Below are positions 34,904 to 43,579 of a DNA stretch of 64,000 nucleotides, piece after piece (position 1 is the stretch's first letter; each line of letters starts with the position of its first letter). The notes under the pieces were generated by a model, which searched no databases, was not told the DNA's origin, and worked only from the letters and a program-made list of their open reading frames with translations. The DNA lies in contig NZ_MVHF01000013.1 in the NCBI RefSeq assembly GCF_002086485.1, positions 81,079 to 145,078 on the forward strand, given 5' to 3'. The position numbers and the translations under genes are program-made. Source of the stretch: Mycobacterium aquaticum (GTDB lineage Bacteria > Actinomycetota > Actinomycetes > Mycobacteriales > Mycobacteriaceae).

Positions 34904-35517
34904 GCGATCCTCTCCTGTGTCAGTTCGATGACGAGCGGCGTGGGGCGATGCCCGTTGATGCCGTTGAGATCCATGGGGCACGCCGACACCACCACCACAC
35001 AGTCCATGGCCGCTTCGAACTCGACGGCGTCGCCGGGCCGGCTCACGGCGGGCAACCACGACAGCACACCGTCGTCGGCGACCGGGATGTTCATGAACAC
35101 GTTCACCGGCTGGGGTACGTCAGCTGCGCTGAATCCCAGCTGCGCCAGGGCTTTTCGCAGGTTCACCGCGCAGGATGGATGCCCCGTGACGCCGAGTGCG
35201 CGATAGCGTTCGGCGTCGCAGGCGGCGATCAGCATGTCGTGGATACCCGGCGAGGTGTCTTCGATCAATGTCAGTATCGGCCTACGCCGGTTGGTGACGA
35301 AGTGTTCGCCCATCTCGGGAAACAACCGGCCGGTCGTGGTGCGGGTATGTGACGCGCTCAGGTACTCGGTGAGATCGCCTGCTGCGTAGGCGAATACATC
35401 GCCGACCTGGCCGCCTTCGGCATCGATCACCCGCACCCGATCCCCGTGCCGCAGGGTCACCGCGTGGCCGGCGCCTGCGGGCACCGTCGTTCTGCTCGTC
35501 GTGTTGGTCAACTCCAT
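34900..35517 (-). CDS. DUF1989 (urea carboxylase-associated) family protein
   Basis: A 205-residue protein of the DUF1989 family, recognised by PVNVFMNIPVADDG and the C-terminal DCVVVVSACPMDLNGING. Homologues are linked to urea amidolyase and guanidine or ureide degradation, with no firmly known reaction. It is first of three overlapping genes (DUF1989-OYE-deacetylase), transcribed from a promoter shared with the divergent flavin reductase gene. Confidence 0.88.
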   Translation of the reverse strand: MELTNTTSRTTVPAGAGHAVTLRHGDRVRVIDAEGGQVGDVFAYAAGDLTEYLSASHTRTTTGRLFPEMGEHFVTNRRRPILTLIEDTSPGIHDMLIAACDAERYRALGVTGHPSCAVNLRKALAQLGFSAADVPQPVNVFMNIPVADDGVLSWLPAVSRPGDAVEFEAAMDCVVVVSACPMDLNGINGHRPTPLVIELTQERIA

Positions 35518-35554
35518 GGCTCGCTATTCAAGCCAGCCGGGCGACCCGCGCCCA

Positions 35555-35601
35555 ATGGTTGTTTCTCCACCGCTCCGCTAGATCCGATGGATGTTTCTCC
35601 A
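35555..35601. promoter_or_regulatory. Direct-repeat motif in divergent promoter
   Basis: TGGTTGTTTCTCCA (35556-35569) and TGGATGTTTCTCCA (35588-35601) are direct repeats with 32-bp spacing, about three helical turns, between the DUF1989 and flavin reductase genes. They match the sites beside the PucR gene at 31.3 kb, so the same regulator may act on both promoters (inference). Confidence 0.65.
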
Positions 35602-35682
35602 TATCGCCACGTCCGCGGAGCTACCTAGTGTTCACGGTCACAACCCCCGGTGGCCCATGCCGAGGCCAAGCGAAGGAGACCT

Positions 35683-36288
35683 ATGGACTGTCTGGATGTC
35701 ACAGTCATCGATGCCGGAGAACTGTCTGCGCGCAAGGCTTTCGGCCTGCTCAAGGCTGCGGTGGTGCCGCGGCCCATCGCCTGGACATCGACCATCAGCC
35801 CCGACGGCGTCGCCAACCTGGCGCCGTTCAGCTTCTTCACCGTGGTGTCGTCCCAGCCGCCGCTGGTACTGCTGAGCCTCGAATACCTGGCCACCGGCCG
35901 GCTCAAGGACAGTGCCGCCAACATCGAAGCCACGGGTGAGTTCGTGGTCAACATCGCGCCTGCGGCCATGGCGCCGGCCGTCGAACTGACCAGCGTGCAG
36001 GTCGACGCGTCGGTCGACGAATTCGAGCTGGCAACGGTGACACCGGTGCCGTGTCGCCATGTCCGGCCGCCACGGCTCGCCGAATCACCCATCAGCCTGG
36101 AATGCCGACTGCACACCACGGTTCAGCCCGGCAGCGATCGGCTGGTGATCGGCGAGGTGCTTGCCTTCCATCTCGACCGTCGCGTGCTGGACCCGGACGG
36201 GCGGGTGGACATCGCCCGGCTCGACCCGCTCGCCCGCACCGCAGCACATTTCGCCCGTCTGCAGCCGCTCTTCCAGGAGGAGATGTGA
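35683..36288 (+). CDS. Flavin reductase family protein
   Basis: A 201-residue FMN-binding split-barrel protein. VVPRPIAWTSTISPDGVANLAPFSFFTVVS is diagnostic of the flavin reductase/flavoredoxin group. It could supply reduced flavin or act directly as a flavoenzyme. The ATG at 35683 has GAAGGAG upstream. Its stop overlaps the MFS transporter start by one base, so the two form an operon divergent from the DUF1989 operon. Confidence 0.88.
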   Translation: MDCLDVTVIDAGELSARKAFGLLKAAVVPRPIAWTSTISPDGVANLAPFSFFTVVSSQPPLVLLSLEYLATGRLKDSAANIEATGEFVVNIAPAAMAPAVELTSVQVDASVDEFELATVTPVPCRHVRPPRLAESPISLECRLHTTVQPGSDRLVIGEVLAFHLDRRVLDPDGRVDIARLDPLARTAAHFARLQPLFQEEM

Positions 36289-37634
36289 TGTCCCATGTCA
36301 TCGACGACGGACCGTTGACCGCGTTTCACAAGCGGCTCACCGTGTTCTCTGCCGGCGGGCCGTTCCTCGACGGATTCGCGTTGACCATCATCGGTATCGC
36401 GTTGGTCTCCATGAAGAGCCAGTTGAGCCTCGACTCGGTCAGCGTGGGACTGGTGGGAGCCGCGGCGCTGATCGGAATCTTCGTGGGCGGCCTGGTTTTC
36501 GGCTATGTCACCGACCGTGTCGGCCGCAAGATCATGTACATCGCCGACCTGTCCATGTTGGTCGTGGTGTCCATCGCGTCGGCGTTCGTGACCGATGCGT
36601 GGCAATTGGTGCTGCTGCGGTTTCTGCTCGGCGTGGCCATCGGCGCGGACTATCCGATCGCCAGTTCGCTTCTGGCCGAGTTCATCCCGAGTCGCTACCG
36701 GGGCAGGCTGCTGGGTTCACTGTTCGTGGTGTGGGCGGCCGGCGCAGCCGCAGCGGCAGCCGTGGGTTGGGCGCTGTCGGCGCTGGGCCCCGACGCCTGG
36801 CGGTTCATGCTCGCCAGCCCGGCGGTGTTCGGCATCATCACCCTGCTGATGCGCGCCGGGACACCGGAATCGCCGCGGTGGCTGCTCAGCAAGGGCCGCG
36901 AGGCCGAGGCACTCGAAGTATGTCGGCAAGTGTGGGGCCCCCAGGCCGACACGTCGCTGATCCCGGCCGAACCGCCCGCCACGTCGTATTCGGAACTCTT
37001 TCGCGGCATCTATCTGCGCAGGGTCATCTTCGTCGGGGTGTTCTTCACCGCCCACGTGATCCCGTTGTTCGCGGTATACACCTTCGGGCCGGACATCCTC
37101 GCACAGATGGGCGTCGGCGAACAGAACGTGTACGTGGCCGAGTTGGTGATCAGCGTGCTGTTCCTGGTGGGTGGCGTCCCGGGACTGCTGCTGGTCGACA
37201 AGATCGGGCGTAAACCGTTGCTGCTGTGGACTTTTGCCGTCATGAGCGCGGCGTTCGTCGTCATGGCCACCGACCCGCACGCCCCCGCCGTCGTCCTGTT
37301 CGCGTTGCTCGCCCTGTACGCGATCACCTCCGGTGCCTGCAACTTCATCGAGATCATCTACCCGAATGAGCTGTTCCCCACCGCAGTACGGGCCAGCGCC
37401 ACCGGTACCGTCGTCGCGATCAGCCGCATCGGTTCGGCCATCAGCACGTTCGTGTTGCCGCTCGTACTCACCGGCACCGGACTCGGCGGGGTCATGTGGC
37501 TGCTGGCCGTCGTCAACGTGATCGGTCTGGTGGTCACCGTGGTTCTCGGTGAGGAGACGCGCGGCCGCGCGCTGTCCGACACCTCGGCCGCGGGCCGCTC
37601 CCGCGCGGAGGTGTCCGACGGCGTCGACGTGTGA
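36288..37634 (+). CDS. MFS transporter, sugar/organic acid porter type
   Basis: A 448-residue major facilitator with 12 helices. Motif A DRVGRK lies between helices 2 and 3, the second-half counterpart KIGRKPLLLW between helices 8 and 9, and PESPRWLLSKGRE after helix 6, as in the sugar/4-hydroxybenzoate porter groups. The substrate is unknown; it may export or import a product of the adjacent N-heterocycle cluster. It is one base overlapped with the flavin reductase and ends 9 bp from the convergent relA. Confidence 0.88.
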   Translation: MSHVIDDGPLTAFHKRLTVFSAGGPFLDGFALTIIGIALVSMKSQLSLDSVSVGLVGAAALIGIFVGGLVFGYVTDRVGRKIMYIADLSMLVVVSIASAFVTDAWQLVLLRFLLGVAIGADYPIASSLLAEFIPSRYRGRLLGSLFVVWAAGAAAAAAVGWALSALGPDAWRFMLASPAVFGIITLLMRAGTPESPRWLLSKGREAEALEVCRQVWGPQADTSLIPAEPPATSYSELFRGIYLRRVIFVGVFFTAHVIPLFAVYTFGPDILAQMGVGEQNVYVAELVISVLFLVGGVPGLLLVDKIGRKPLLLWTFAVMSAAFVVMATDPHAPAVVLFALLALYAITSGACNFIEIIYPNELFPTAVRASATGTVVAISRIGSAISTFVLPLVLTGTGLGGVMWLLAVVNVIGLVVTVVLGEETRGRALSDTSAAGRSRAEVSDGVDV

Positions 37635-37643
37635 CGGCCTCGA

Positions 37644-39992
37644 TCAGGCCGCGCTGGTGACCCGGTACACGTCGTAGACACCCTCGACATTGCGGACCAC
37701 GCTGAGCAGATGCCCCAGGTGCTTCGGGTCACCCATCTCGAAGGTGAAGCGGCTGATGGCCACCCGGTCGTTGGAGGTGGTGACCGACGCCGACAGGATG
37801 TTGACCTTCTCGTCGGCCAGCACCCGGGTCACATCGGAGAGCAGCCGGTGCCGGTCGAGCGCCTCCACCTGGATCGCCACCAGGAACACCGAGGACGGTG
37901 ACGGCGCCCACTCCACGTCGATGATGCGCTCCGACTGTTCTTGCAGCGACGCCGCATTCGTGCAGTCGGTGCGGTGCACGCTGACCCCGCCGCCGCGGGT
38001 GACAAAGCCCATGATGGTGTCACCGGGGACCGGCGTGCAGCACTTGGCCAGCTTGGTGAGCACACCGGGTGCACCCGGCACGGCCACACCGGTGTCATCG
38101 GTGGTGCGCTGCCGGACCGGCATGTTCGCCGGGGTGGACCGCTCGGCGAGCTCGTCCTCGGCCGCGTCGTCGCCACCGAACTGGGCCAGCATGCGCTGCA
38201 CCACGTGGCGCGCCGAGACATGACCCTCACCGACGGCGGTGTAGAGCGCCGATACGTCGGTGTAGCGCAGTTCGCGGGCCAGCGCACCCATGGTCTCGCC
38301 GGTCATCAAGCGCTGCAACGGAAGTCCACCGCGCCGGACTTCGCGCGCGATCGCGTCCTTGCCGGACTCCAGAGCTTCCTCGCGGCGCTCCTTGGCGAAC
38401 CACTGCCGGATCTTGGCCTTGGCGCGGGGCGACACCACAAAGCTCTGCCAGTCGCGCGACGGCCCGGCGTTGGGTGCCTTCGAGGTGAAAACCTCGACCA
38501 CTTCCCCATTTTCGAGCTTGCGTTCCAGCGCCACCAGCCTGCCGTTGACCCGTGCGCCGATACAGCGGTGCCCCACCTCGGTGTGCACGGCGTAGGCGAA
38601 GTCCACCGGGGTGGAACCGGCAGGCAGGGTGATCACGTCGCCCTTGGGGGTGAACACGAAGAGCTCCTGGGCCGCAAGGTCGTACCGCAGCGACTCCAGG
38701 AACTCGCCGGGATCCGCGGCCTCCCGCTGCCAGTCGAGAAGCTGACGCATCCAGGCCATGTCGTCGATCTCGGTCGAGGCGTGCGGATGCGGAACGCCGT
38801 TGCGGCCCTTGGCTTCCTTGTACCGCCAGTGCGCGGCGATGCCGTACTCGGCGGTGCGGTGCATGTCGCGGGTGCGGATCTGCACCTCCAGCGGCTTGCC
38901 CTCCGGCCCGACGACGGTGGTGTGCAGCGATTGGTAGACGCCGTACCGCGGCTGGGCGATGTAGTCCTTGAAGCGCCCAGCCATCGGCTGCCACAGGGAG
39001 TGCACCACGCCGACCGCGGCGTAACAGTCCCGGATCTCGTCGCAGAGGATCCGCACCCCGACCAGGTCGTGGATGTCGTCGAAGTCACGGCCCTTGACGA
39101 TCATCTTCTGGTAGATCGACCAGTAGTGCTTGGGCCTGCCCTCGACGACCGCGTTGATCTTCATGGCCGACAGCGCCACCCCGATCTCGGCGCGCACCTT
39201 GGCGAGATAGGTGTCGCGTGACGGTGCCCGGTCGGCGACCAGACGCACGATCTCCTCGTACTTCTTGGGGTGCAGAATCGCGAACGACAGGTCTTCCAGT
39301 TCCCACTTGACCGTCGCCATCCCCAGCCGATGGGCAAGCGGGGCAATGACTTCCAGCGTCTCGCGGGCCTTGCGGGCCTGCTTCTCCGGCGGCAGGAAGC
39401 GCATGGTCCGCATGTTGTGCAGCCGGTCGGCGACCTTGATCACCAGCACGCGCGGGTCGCGGGCCATCGCGATGATCATCTTGCGGATGGTCTCGCCCTC
39501 GGCGGCCGAGCCCAGCACCACCTTGTCGAGCTTGGTGACACCGTCGACCAGGTGGCCGACCTCGCTGCCGAATTCGGTGGTCAGCGCCTCCAGCGTGTAA
39601 CCGGTGTCCTCGACCGTGTCGTGCAGCAACGCGGCCACGAGCGTCGTGGTGTCCATCCCGAGTTCGGCCAGGATGTTGGCCACCGCCAGCGGATGGGTGA
39701 TGTACGGATCGCCGGACTTGCGCATCTGGTCGGCATGCCGCTTGTCGGCTACGTCGTAGGCACGCTGCAGCAACTGCAGGTCGGCCTTCGGGTAGATCTC
39801 GCGGTGCACCGCCACCAGCGGCTCGAGCACCGGATTCACGGCACTGCGCTGCGCCGTCATCCGTCGGGCCAACCGAGCGCGCACGCGGCGCGACGCGCTG
39901 CTCTTGGCGACGTCGGCCGGGGTCGGCGCGGGCAGCGCGGGTGGAGACTGCACGGCTTGACCGGTACCGGGATCGTCGGCCATCGCCGTCAC
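37644..39992 (-). CDS. relA: Bifunctional (p)ppGpp synthetase/hydrolase Rel
   Basis: A 782-residue long RSH protein. The HD hydrolase domain carries AALLHDTVEDT, the synthetase domain carries GRPKHYWSIYQKM and YGVYQSLHTTVVGPEG, the TGS domain carries VFTPKGDVITLPAGSTPVDFAY, and a C-terminal ACT domain is present. It makes and degrades the stringent-response alarmone. Start at 39992; the gene heads the downstream end of the apt-relA pair, as in M. tuberculosis Rv2583c-Rv2584c. Confidence 0.96.
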   Translation of the reverse strand: MTAMADDPGTGQAVQSPPALPAPTPADVAKSSASRRVRARLARRMTAQRSAVNPVLEPLVAVHREIYPKADLQLLQRAYDVADKRHADQMRKSGDPYITHPLAVANILAELGMDTTTLVAALLHDTVEDTGYTLEALTTEFGSEVGHLVDGVTKLDKVVLGSAAEGETIRKMIIAMARDPRVLVIKVADRLHNMRTMRFLPPEKQARKARETLEVIAPLAHRLGMATVKWELEDLSFAILHPKKYEEIVRLVADRAPSRDTYLAKVRAEIGVALSAMKINAVVEGRPKHYWSIYQKMIVKGRDFDDIHDLVGVRILCDEIRDCYAAVGVVHSLWQPMAGRFKDYIAQPRYGVYQSLHTTVVGPEGKPLEVQIRTRDMHRTAEYGIAAHWRYKEAKGRNGVPHPHASTEIDDMAWMRQLLDWQREAADPGEFLESLRYDLAAQELFVFTPKGDVITLPAGSTPVDFAYAVHTEVGHRCIGARVNGRLVALERKLENGEVVEVFTSKAPNAGPSRDWQSFVVSPRAKAKIRQWFAKERREEALESGKDAIAREVRRGGLPLQRLMTGETMGALARELRYTDVSALYTAVGEGHVSARHVVQRMLAQFGGDDAAEDELAERSTPANMPVRQRTTDDTGVAVPGAPGVLTKLAKCCTPVPGDTIMGFVTRGGGVSVHRTDCTNAASLQEQSERIIDVEWAPSPSSVFLVAIQVEALDRHRLLSDVTRVLADEKVNILSASVTTSNDRVAISRFTFEMGDPKHLGHLLSVVRNVEGVYDVYRVTSAA

Positions 39993-40040
39993 CTCCTGCT
40001 GTTCATCCCCACCTGTTCATCCAGAGTTCGAGGATATCTC

Positions 40041-40592
40041 TCAGACCGTGTGCAGGCTGCTAACCGGCAGGGGTGCCACCGCGCCGCGACCACGCAATTC
40101 GGTCAGCTCCAGCACCACCGCGGCCCCGGTGACCCGGGCGCCGCTCGCCGTGAGGAGTTTGACCGCGGCGCCCAGCGTCCCGCCGGTGGCCAGCACATCG
40201 TCGATGATGACAACGTCGCGCCCGGCGATATCAATCCCCTCGGCGGGGATCTCCAGGGTCGCCGTGCCGTATTCCAGCTGGTAGGTCGCGCTGTGCACCG
40301 GCGGCGGCAGCTTTCCGCCCTTGCGGACGGCGAGCACGCCGATGCCAAGACGGGTCGCGACGGCCGCGCCCAGCAGGAAGCCACGTGCGTCCAGGCCGGC
40401 CACCAGGTCCGCCCCGGCGGCGCTGGCCGCGAGAGCGTCGGTGACCGCGCAGAGCCCGTCAGCGTCGGCCAGCAGCGGCGTCAGGTCCTTGAACTGCACA
40501 CCGGGTTCCGGGAAATCGGCGACCTCACGGGTCAACGACGCCACCAGCCGGGAAATATCGGAAATCGGAGGCCTTTCGCGTTCGCCGGTCAC
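40041..40592 (-). CDS. apt: Adenine phosphoribosyltransferase
   Basis: A 183-residue purine salvage enzyme with FPEPGVQFKDLTPLL near the N-terminus and the PRPP-binding motif VVIIDDVLATGGTLGA. It converts adenine and PRPP to AMP. GTG 40592 was chosen because it overlaps the stop of the lipoprotein gene upstream (GTGA); longer starts would extend into that gene. It is followed by relA on the same strand. Confidence 0.94.
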   Translation of the reverse strand: MTGERERPPISDISRLVASLTREVADFPEPGVQFKDLTPLLADADGLCAVTDALAASAAGADLVAGLDARGFLLGAAVATRLGIGVLAVRKGGKLPPPVHSATYQLEYGTATLEIPAEGIDIAGRDVVIIDDVLATGGTLGAAVKLLTASGARVTGAAVVLELTELRGRGAVAPLPVSSLHTV

Positions 40593-42271
40593 TTCGACAA
40601 CTTCCAACGGTCCATGTTCCAGCCGGCACCCCAGCGGGTCGGATTGCTGCTCACGGCGTACATCTTGGTCGATGTCAGCACCGTGCGCTGCTGCCGGTAC
40701 AGCGGCAGCGTCGGCATGTCGCCCCACAGGATCGGTGCGCCCTCCCCGACCAGCCGCGTCAGCTCCTTCGGGTCGGTCGTCACGGCCAGCGCGTCGATGA
40801 TCCCGTCGACGCGTTCGTTGTTGTAACCAGGCAGATTGTTGCCGTTGCCGCCGTGCAGCGCGTACGCGTCCATCGCCGACGACCCCGACGAGCCGCTGCC
40901 CGTCGCGCCGCCGGTGCTGGCCAGCAGCACGTCGAATTGGTTGCTGCGCAACGCCACCGGTCCGGCCGTTTCCGAACCGGTGTCCTGCACCGTGATGCCG
41001 GCCGGTGCGCACGCCTTGGCGATGGCACCCACCGTGGCGGCCAGCCGGGCGTTGGGCGTCTGATACCCGATGCGCACGGTGAGCGGCTGGTTGTGGATCT
41101 CGGCGCGGGCGGCATCGGGGTTGGCCACGGTGAACTGTCCAGCGTCCGCGGCGCCCTCGGCAGTACCGAACGCATCGTCGGCGGCCGGACTGAGCCGTGA
41201 ATTGGCGATCGGCATGACGGCATTGCGGGCGATCACGTCACGCGGCGTGCACAGCGCGAGCGCCCGCCGGGCCGGGGTCGCCGCCAGCGGGCCTCCCGGC
41301 GCGAAGATCAACTGCTCGATGCCTGCCGACGGGGTGTCGTTGCTGACGTAGTCGTCGGGCAGGTTGAGCACGCCCGACGATCCGGTCGCGATGTCGACGA
41401 CATCGAAGGAGCCCTTGTTGACGCGCTCCTGGATGTCGGCACCCCGCGGCCACACCGTGACCTTGTTCGTGATGGGCTTGGCGCCCCACCACTTGTCGTT
41501 GGCCACCAGCGTCACGACACCGTCGTTCGACACCGAGTCGAGCCGGTACGGCCCCGACGACGGGAAGTGCTTGAGGTCCACGTCCGGTTTGAGGTCCCAC
41601 GTGGTGTTCCAGGCCTGGGCGATGCGGTCGACCGTGGGCGTGTCACCGGTCTGCAGTGCGGTGGTGACGCCACCCTCGACGAGGCCCAGTTCATCGGCGA
41701 TGACGTGGGACGGCATCAGCGAGGTCGCGGTGAACAACTGCGCGTAGTCGACGAACGGCCGGTCCTGCGCGAACGCCACCCGGGCCTTCTTCTGCCCCGG
41801 CGCGCAGTCCACCGTCGAGATGTCGCGGTAGCCGGCCTGGCTGGCCGCATCGAAGCCCGCGAACCGGCCCGACTGCGCCGCCCACGCGAGCACCAGATCG
41901 TCACAGGTGATCGGCTTGCCGTCGGAGTACACCGCTTTGTCGTCGATGACGTAGTCGAGCACCAGCGGGGCGCGGCCCACCACCGAAACCGACCCGAAGT
42001 CGTGATCGGCGACGACCTGACCATCCGGCCCGTGGTAGGAGAAACCGGTCAGCGTGCGGGCGAAGGCCTGCGGCCCGGCCGACGCCGCACCCGCGACGGT
42101 GTTCGTGTTGTAGGTGGGCAGGGTGCCGTCGACCGCATAGTCGATCGCGTCGGCCGAGCTCCCCCCACAGGCCGACACCCCGACGGCGGCCAGCAGTGTC
42201 ACCACCGCCGCGCCCGCGAGTCGCGCGCCTCGCGTGCGCGGGACATGGCCGATGGCCCCCCACTGAGCCAT
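40589..42271 (-). CDS. Substrate-binding lipoprotein, SBP_bac_5 family (Rv2585c type)
   Basis: A 560-residue extracytoplasmic solute-binding protein. The signal peptide ends in the lipobox VSAC with lipidated Cys35. The mature protein shows the peptide/nickel-binding pattern (SSGPYRLDSVSNDGVVTLVAND and KVTVWPRGADIQERVNKGSFDVV). No ABC permease or ATPase gene is adjacent. It lies in the conserved secDF-Rv2585c-apt order. GTG 42244 is an alternative start. Confidence 0.85.
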   Translation of the reverse strand: MAQWGAIGHVPRTRGARLAGAAVVTLLAAVGVSACGGSSADAIDYAVDGTLPTYNTNTVAGAASAGPQAFARTLTGFSYHGPDGQVVADHDFGSVSVVGRAPLVLDYVIDDKAVYSDGKPITCDDLVLAWAAQSGRFAGFDAASQAGYRDISTVDCAPGQKKARVAFAQDRPFVDYAQLFTATSLMPSHVIADELGLVEGGVTTALQTGDTPTVDRIAQAWNTTWDLKPDVDLKHFPSSGPYRLDSVSNDGVVTLVANDKWWGAKPITNKVTVWPRGADIQERVNKGSFDVVDIATGSSGVLNLPDDYVSNDTPSAGIEQLIFAPGGPLAATPARRALALCTPRDVIARNAVMPIANSRLSPAADDAFGTAEGAADAGQFTVANPDAARAEIHNQPLTVRIGYQTPNARLAATVGAIAKACAPAGITVQDTGSETAGPVALRSNQFDVLLASTGGATGSGSSGSSAMDAYALHGGNGNNLPGYNNERVDGIIDALAVTTDPKELTRLVGEGAPILWGDMPTLPLYRQQRTVLTSTKMYAVSSNPTRWGAGWNMDRWKLSK

Positions 42272-42276
42272 CCGGA

Positions 42277-43575
42277 TTACCGCCGGGTGTTCCGCTTGCC
42301 CGACGGGCGACCCGTTCTCGCCGTCGGTCGCGACGGCCGCGCTCCGGGCGCGGGTTTGGCGGGAGCCGTCGAGCTCGCCGACGCCGACACGGTCTCCTCC
42401 GCATCGTCGGCGTCGGCCGCGTCGTCAGCCTCGGTGTCCTCGGAAGCGGCCTTGGCGGCCGACTTCTTGTCGGCCTTCGCGGCCGCCGGGTTGCGACGGT
42501 TGAGCACCTTCTTGGTGTGCCGCTGCACCAGCTCGGTGCGCTCACGCAGCGACACCAGCAGCGGCGTGGCGAAGAAGATCGACGAGTAGGTACCGACGAT
42601 CACGCCGACCAGCTGGACCAGGGCCAGGTCCATCAGGGTGCCGACGCCGAGCAACCAGACCGCCACCACGATCAGCGCCACGATCGGCAGCACCGAGATC
42701 AAGCTCGTGTTGATCGAGCGCATGAACGTCTGGTTCACCGCGAGGTTGGCCTGCTCGGCGAATGTGCGTCGGGTGGTGTGTTCGAAGCCGTGGGTGTTCT
42801 CCTCGACCTTGTCGAACACGATCACGGTGTCGTAGAGCGAGAAGCCCATGATCGTGAGCAGGCCGATGACGGTCGCCGGGGTCACCTCGAACCCGACCAC
42901 CGAGTACACGCCTGCGGTGACGAGCAGGTCGAAGACCAGCGACGCCAGGGCGGACAGCGCCATGTACTTCTCGTAACGCCAGGTGATGTAGATGGTCGCC
43001 AGCACGAGGAACACGATCAGCGCGATGATCGCCTTCTGGGTGATCTGGCCACCCCAGGTCTCCGATACCGCCGAGTCGCTGATGACCTGCTTGCTGGGCT
43101 TGCCGTCGCTGCCCTTCGGGTGGAAGGCGTCGAACAGTGCGGTGCGCAGCTTCTCGGTGTCCTGGTTGGACAACGTCTCGGACCGGATCTGGACCGTGGC
43201 CGAAGAGCCGTTGCCCACCACGACCACCGATTCCGGGTTGCGGCCCAGGGTCTTGTTGAAGACGTTCTCGACCTGCTGGGTGGTGATGGTGCCGGACTCA
43301 CCGGCCGACGGCATCGAGACCTTTGTTCCGCCCTCGAAGTCGATGCCGAAGGTGAATCCGCGCAGCACGATGCTGACGATCGCGATGGCGACGATGACGC
43401 CGCTGATGATGTACCAGAACTTGCGCCGGCCGACGACCTCGAAGGCGCCGGTACCCGTGTAGAGCCGGACGAAGAATCCGTGCTTGGGCAGCGCCGCCGA
43501 GGACGCCTCGATGCTGGGTGCTTCGACGGCCGTCGTGGTGTCGTCGTCGGTGTCGGTTGAGTGCTTCGCAGCCAT
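42277..43575 (-). CDS. secF: Protein translocase subunit SecF
   Basis: A 432-residue SecF. The first helix and FGIDFEGGTKVSMP are followed by the P1-like loop, then ATVIGLLTIMGFSLYDTVIVFDKVEENT and RTFAEQANLAVNQTFMRSINTSL. A basic, Ala-rich C-terminal tail is present. With SecD it uses the proton motive force to complete Sec export. The ATG at 43575 lies 4 nt after the secD stop. Confidence 0.96.
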   Translation of the reverse strand: MAAKHSTDTDDDTTTAVEAPSIEASSAALPKHGFFVRLYTGTGAFEVVGRRKFWYIISGVIVAIAIVSIVLRGFTFGIDFEGGTKVSMPSAGESGTITTQQVENVFNKTLGRNPESVVVVGNGSSATVQIRSETLSNQDTEKLRTALFDAFHPKGSDGKPSKQVISDSAVSETWGGQITQKAIIALIVFLVLATIYITWRYEKYMALSALASLVFDLLVTAGVYSVVGFEVTPATVIGLLTIMGFSLYDTVIVFDKVEENTHGFEHTTRRTFAEQANLAVNQTFMRSINTSLISVLPIVALIVVAVWLLGVGTLMDLALVQLVGVIVGTYSSIFFATPLLVSLRERTELVQRHTKKVLNRRNPAAAKADKKSAAKAASEDTEADDAADADDAEETVSASASSTAPAKPAPGARPSRPTARTGRPSGKRNTRR

Positions 43576-43579
43576 GTCT

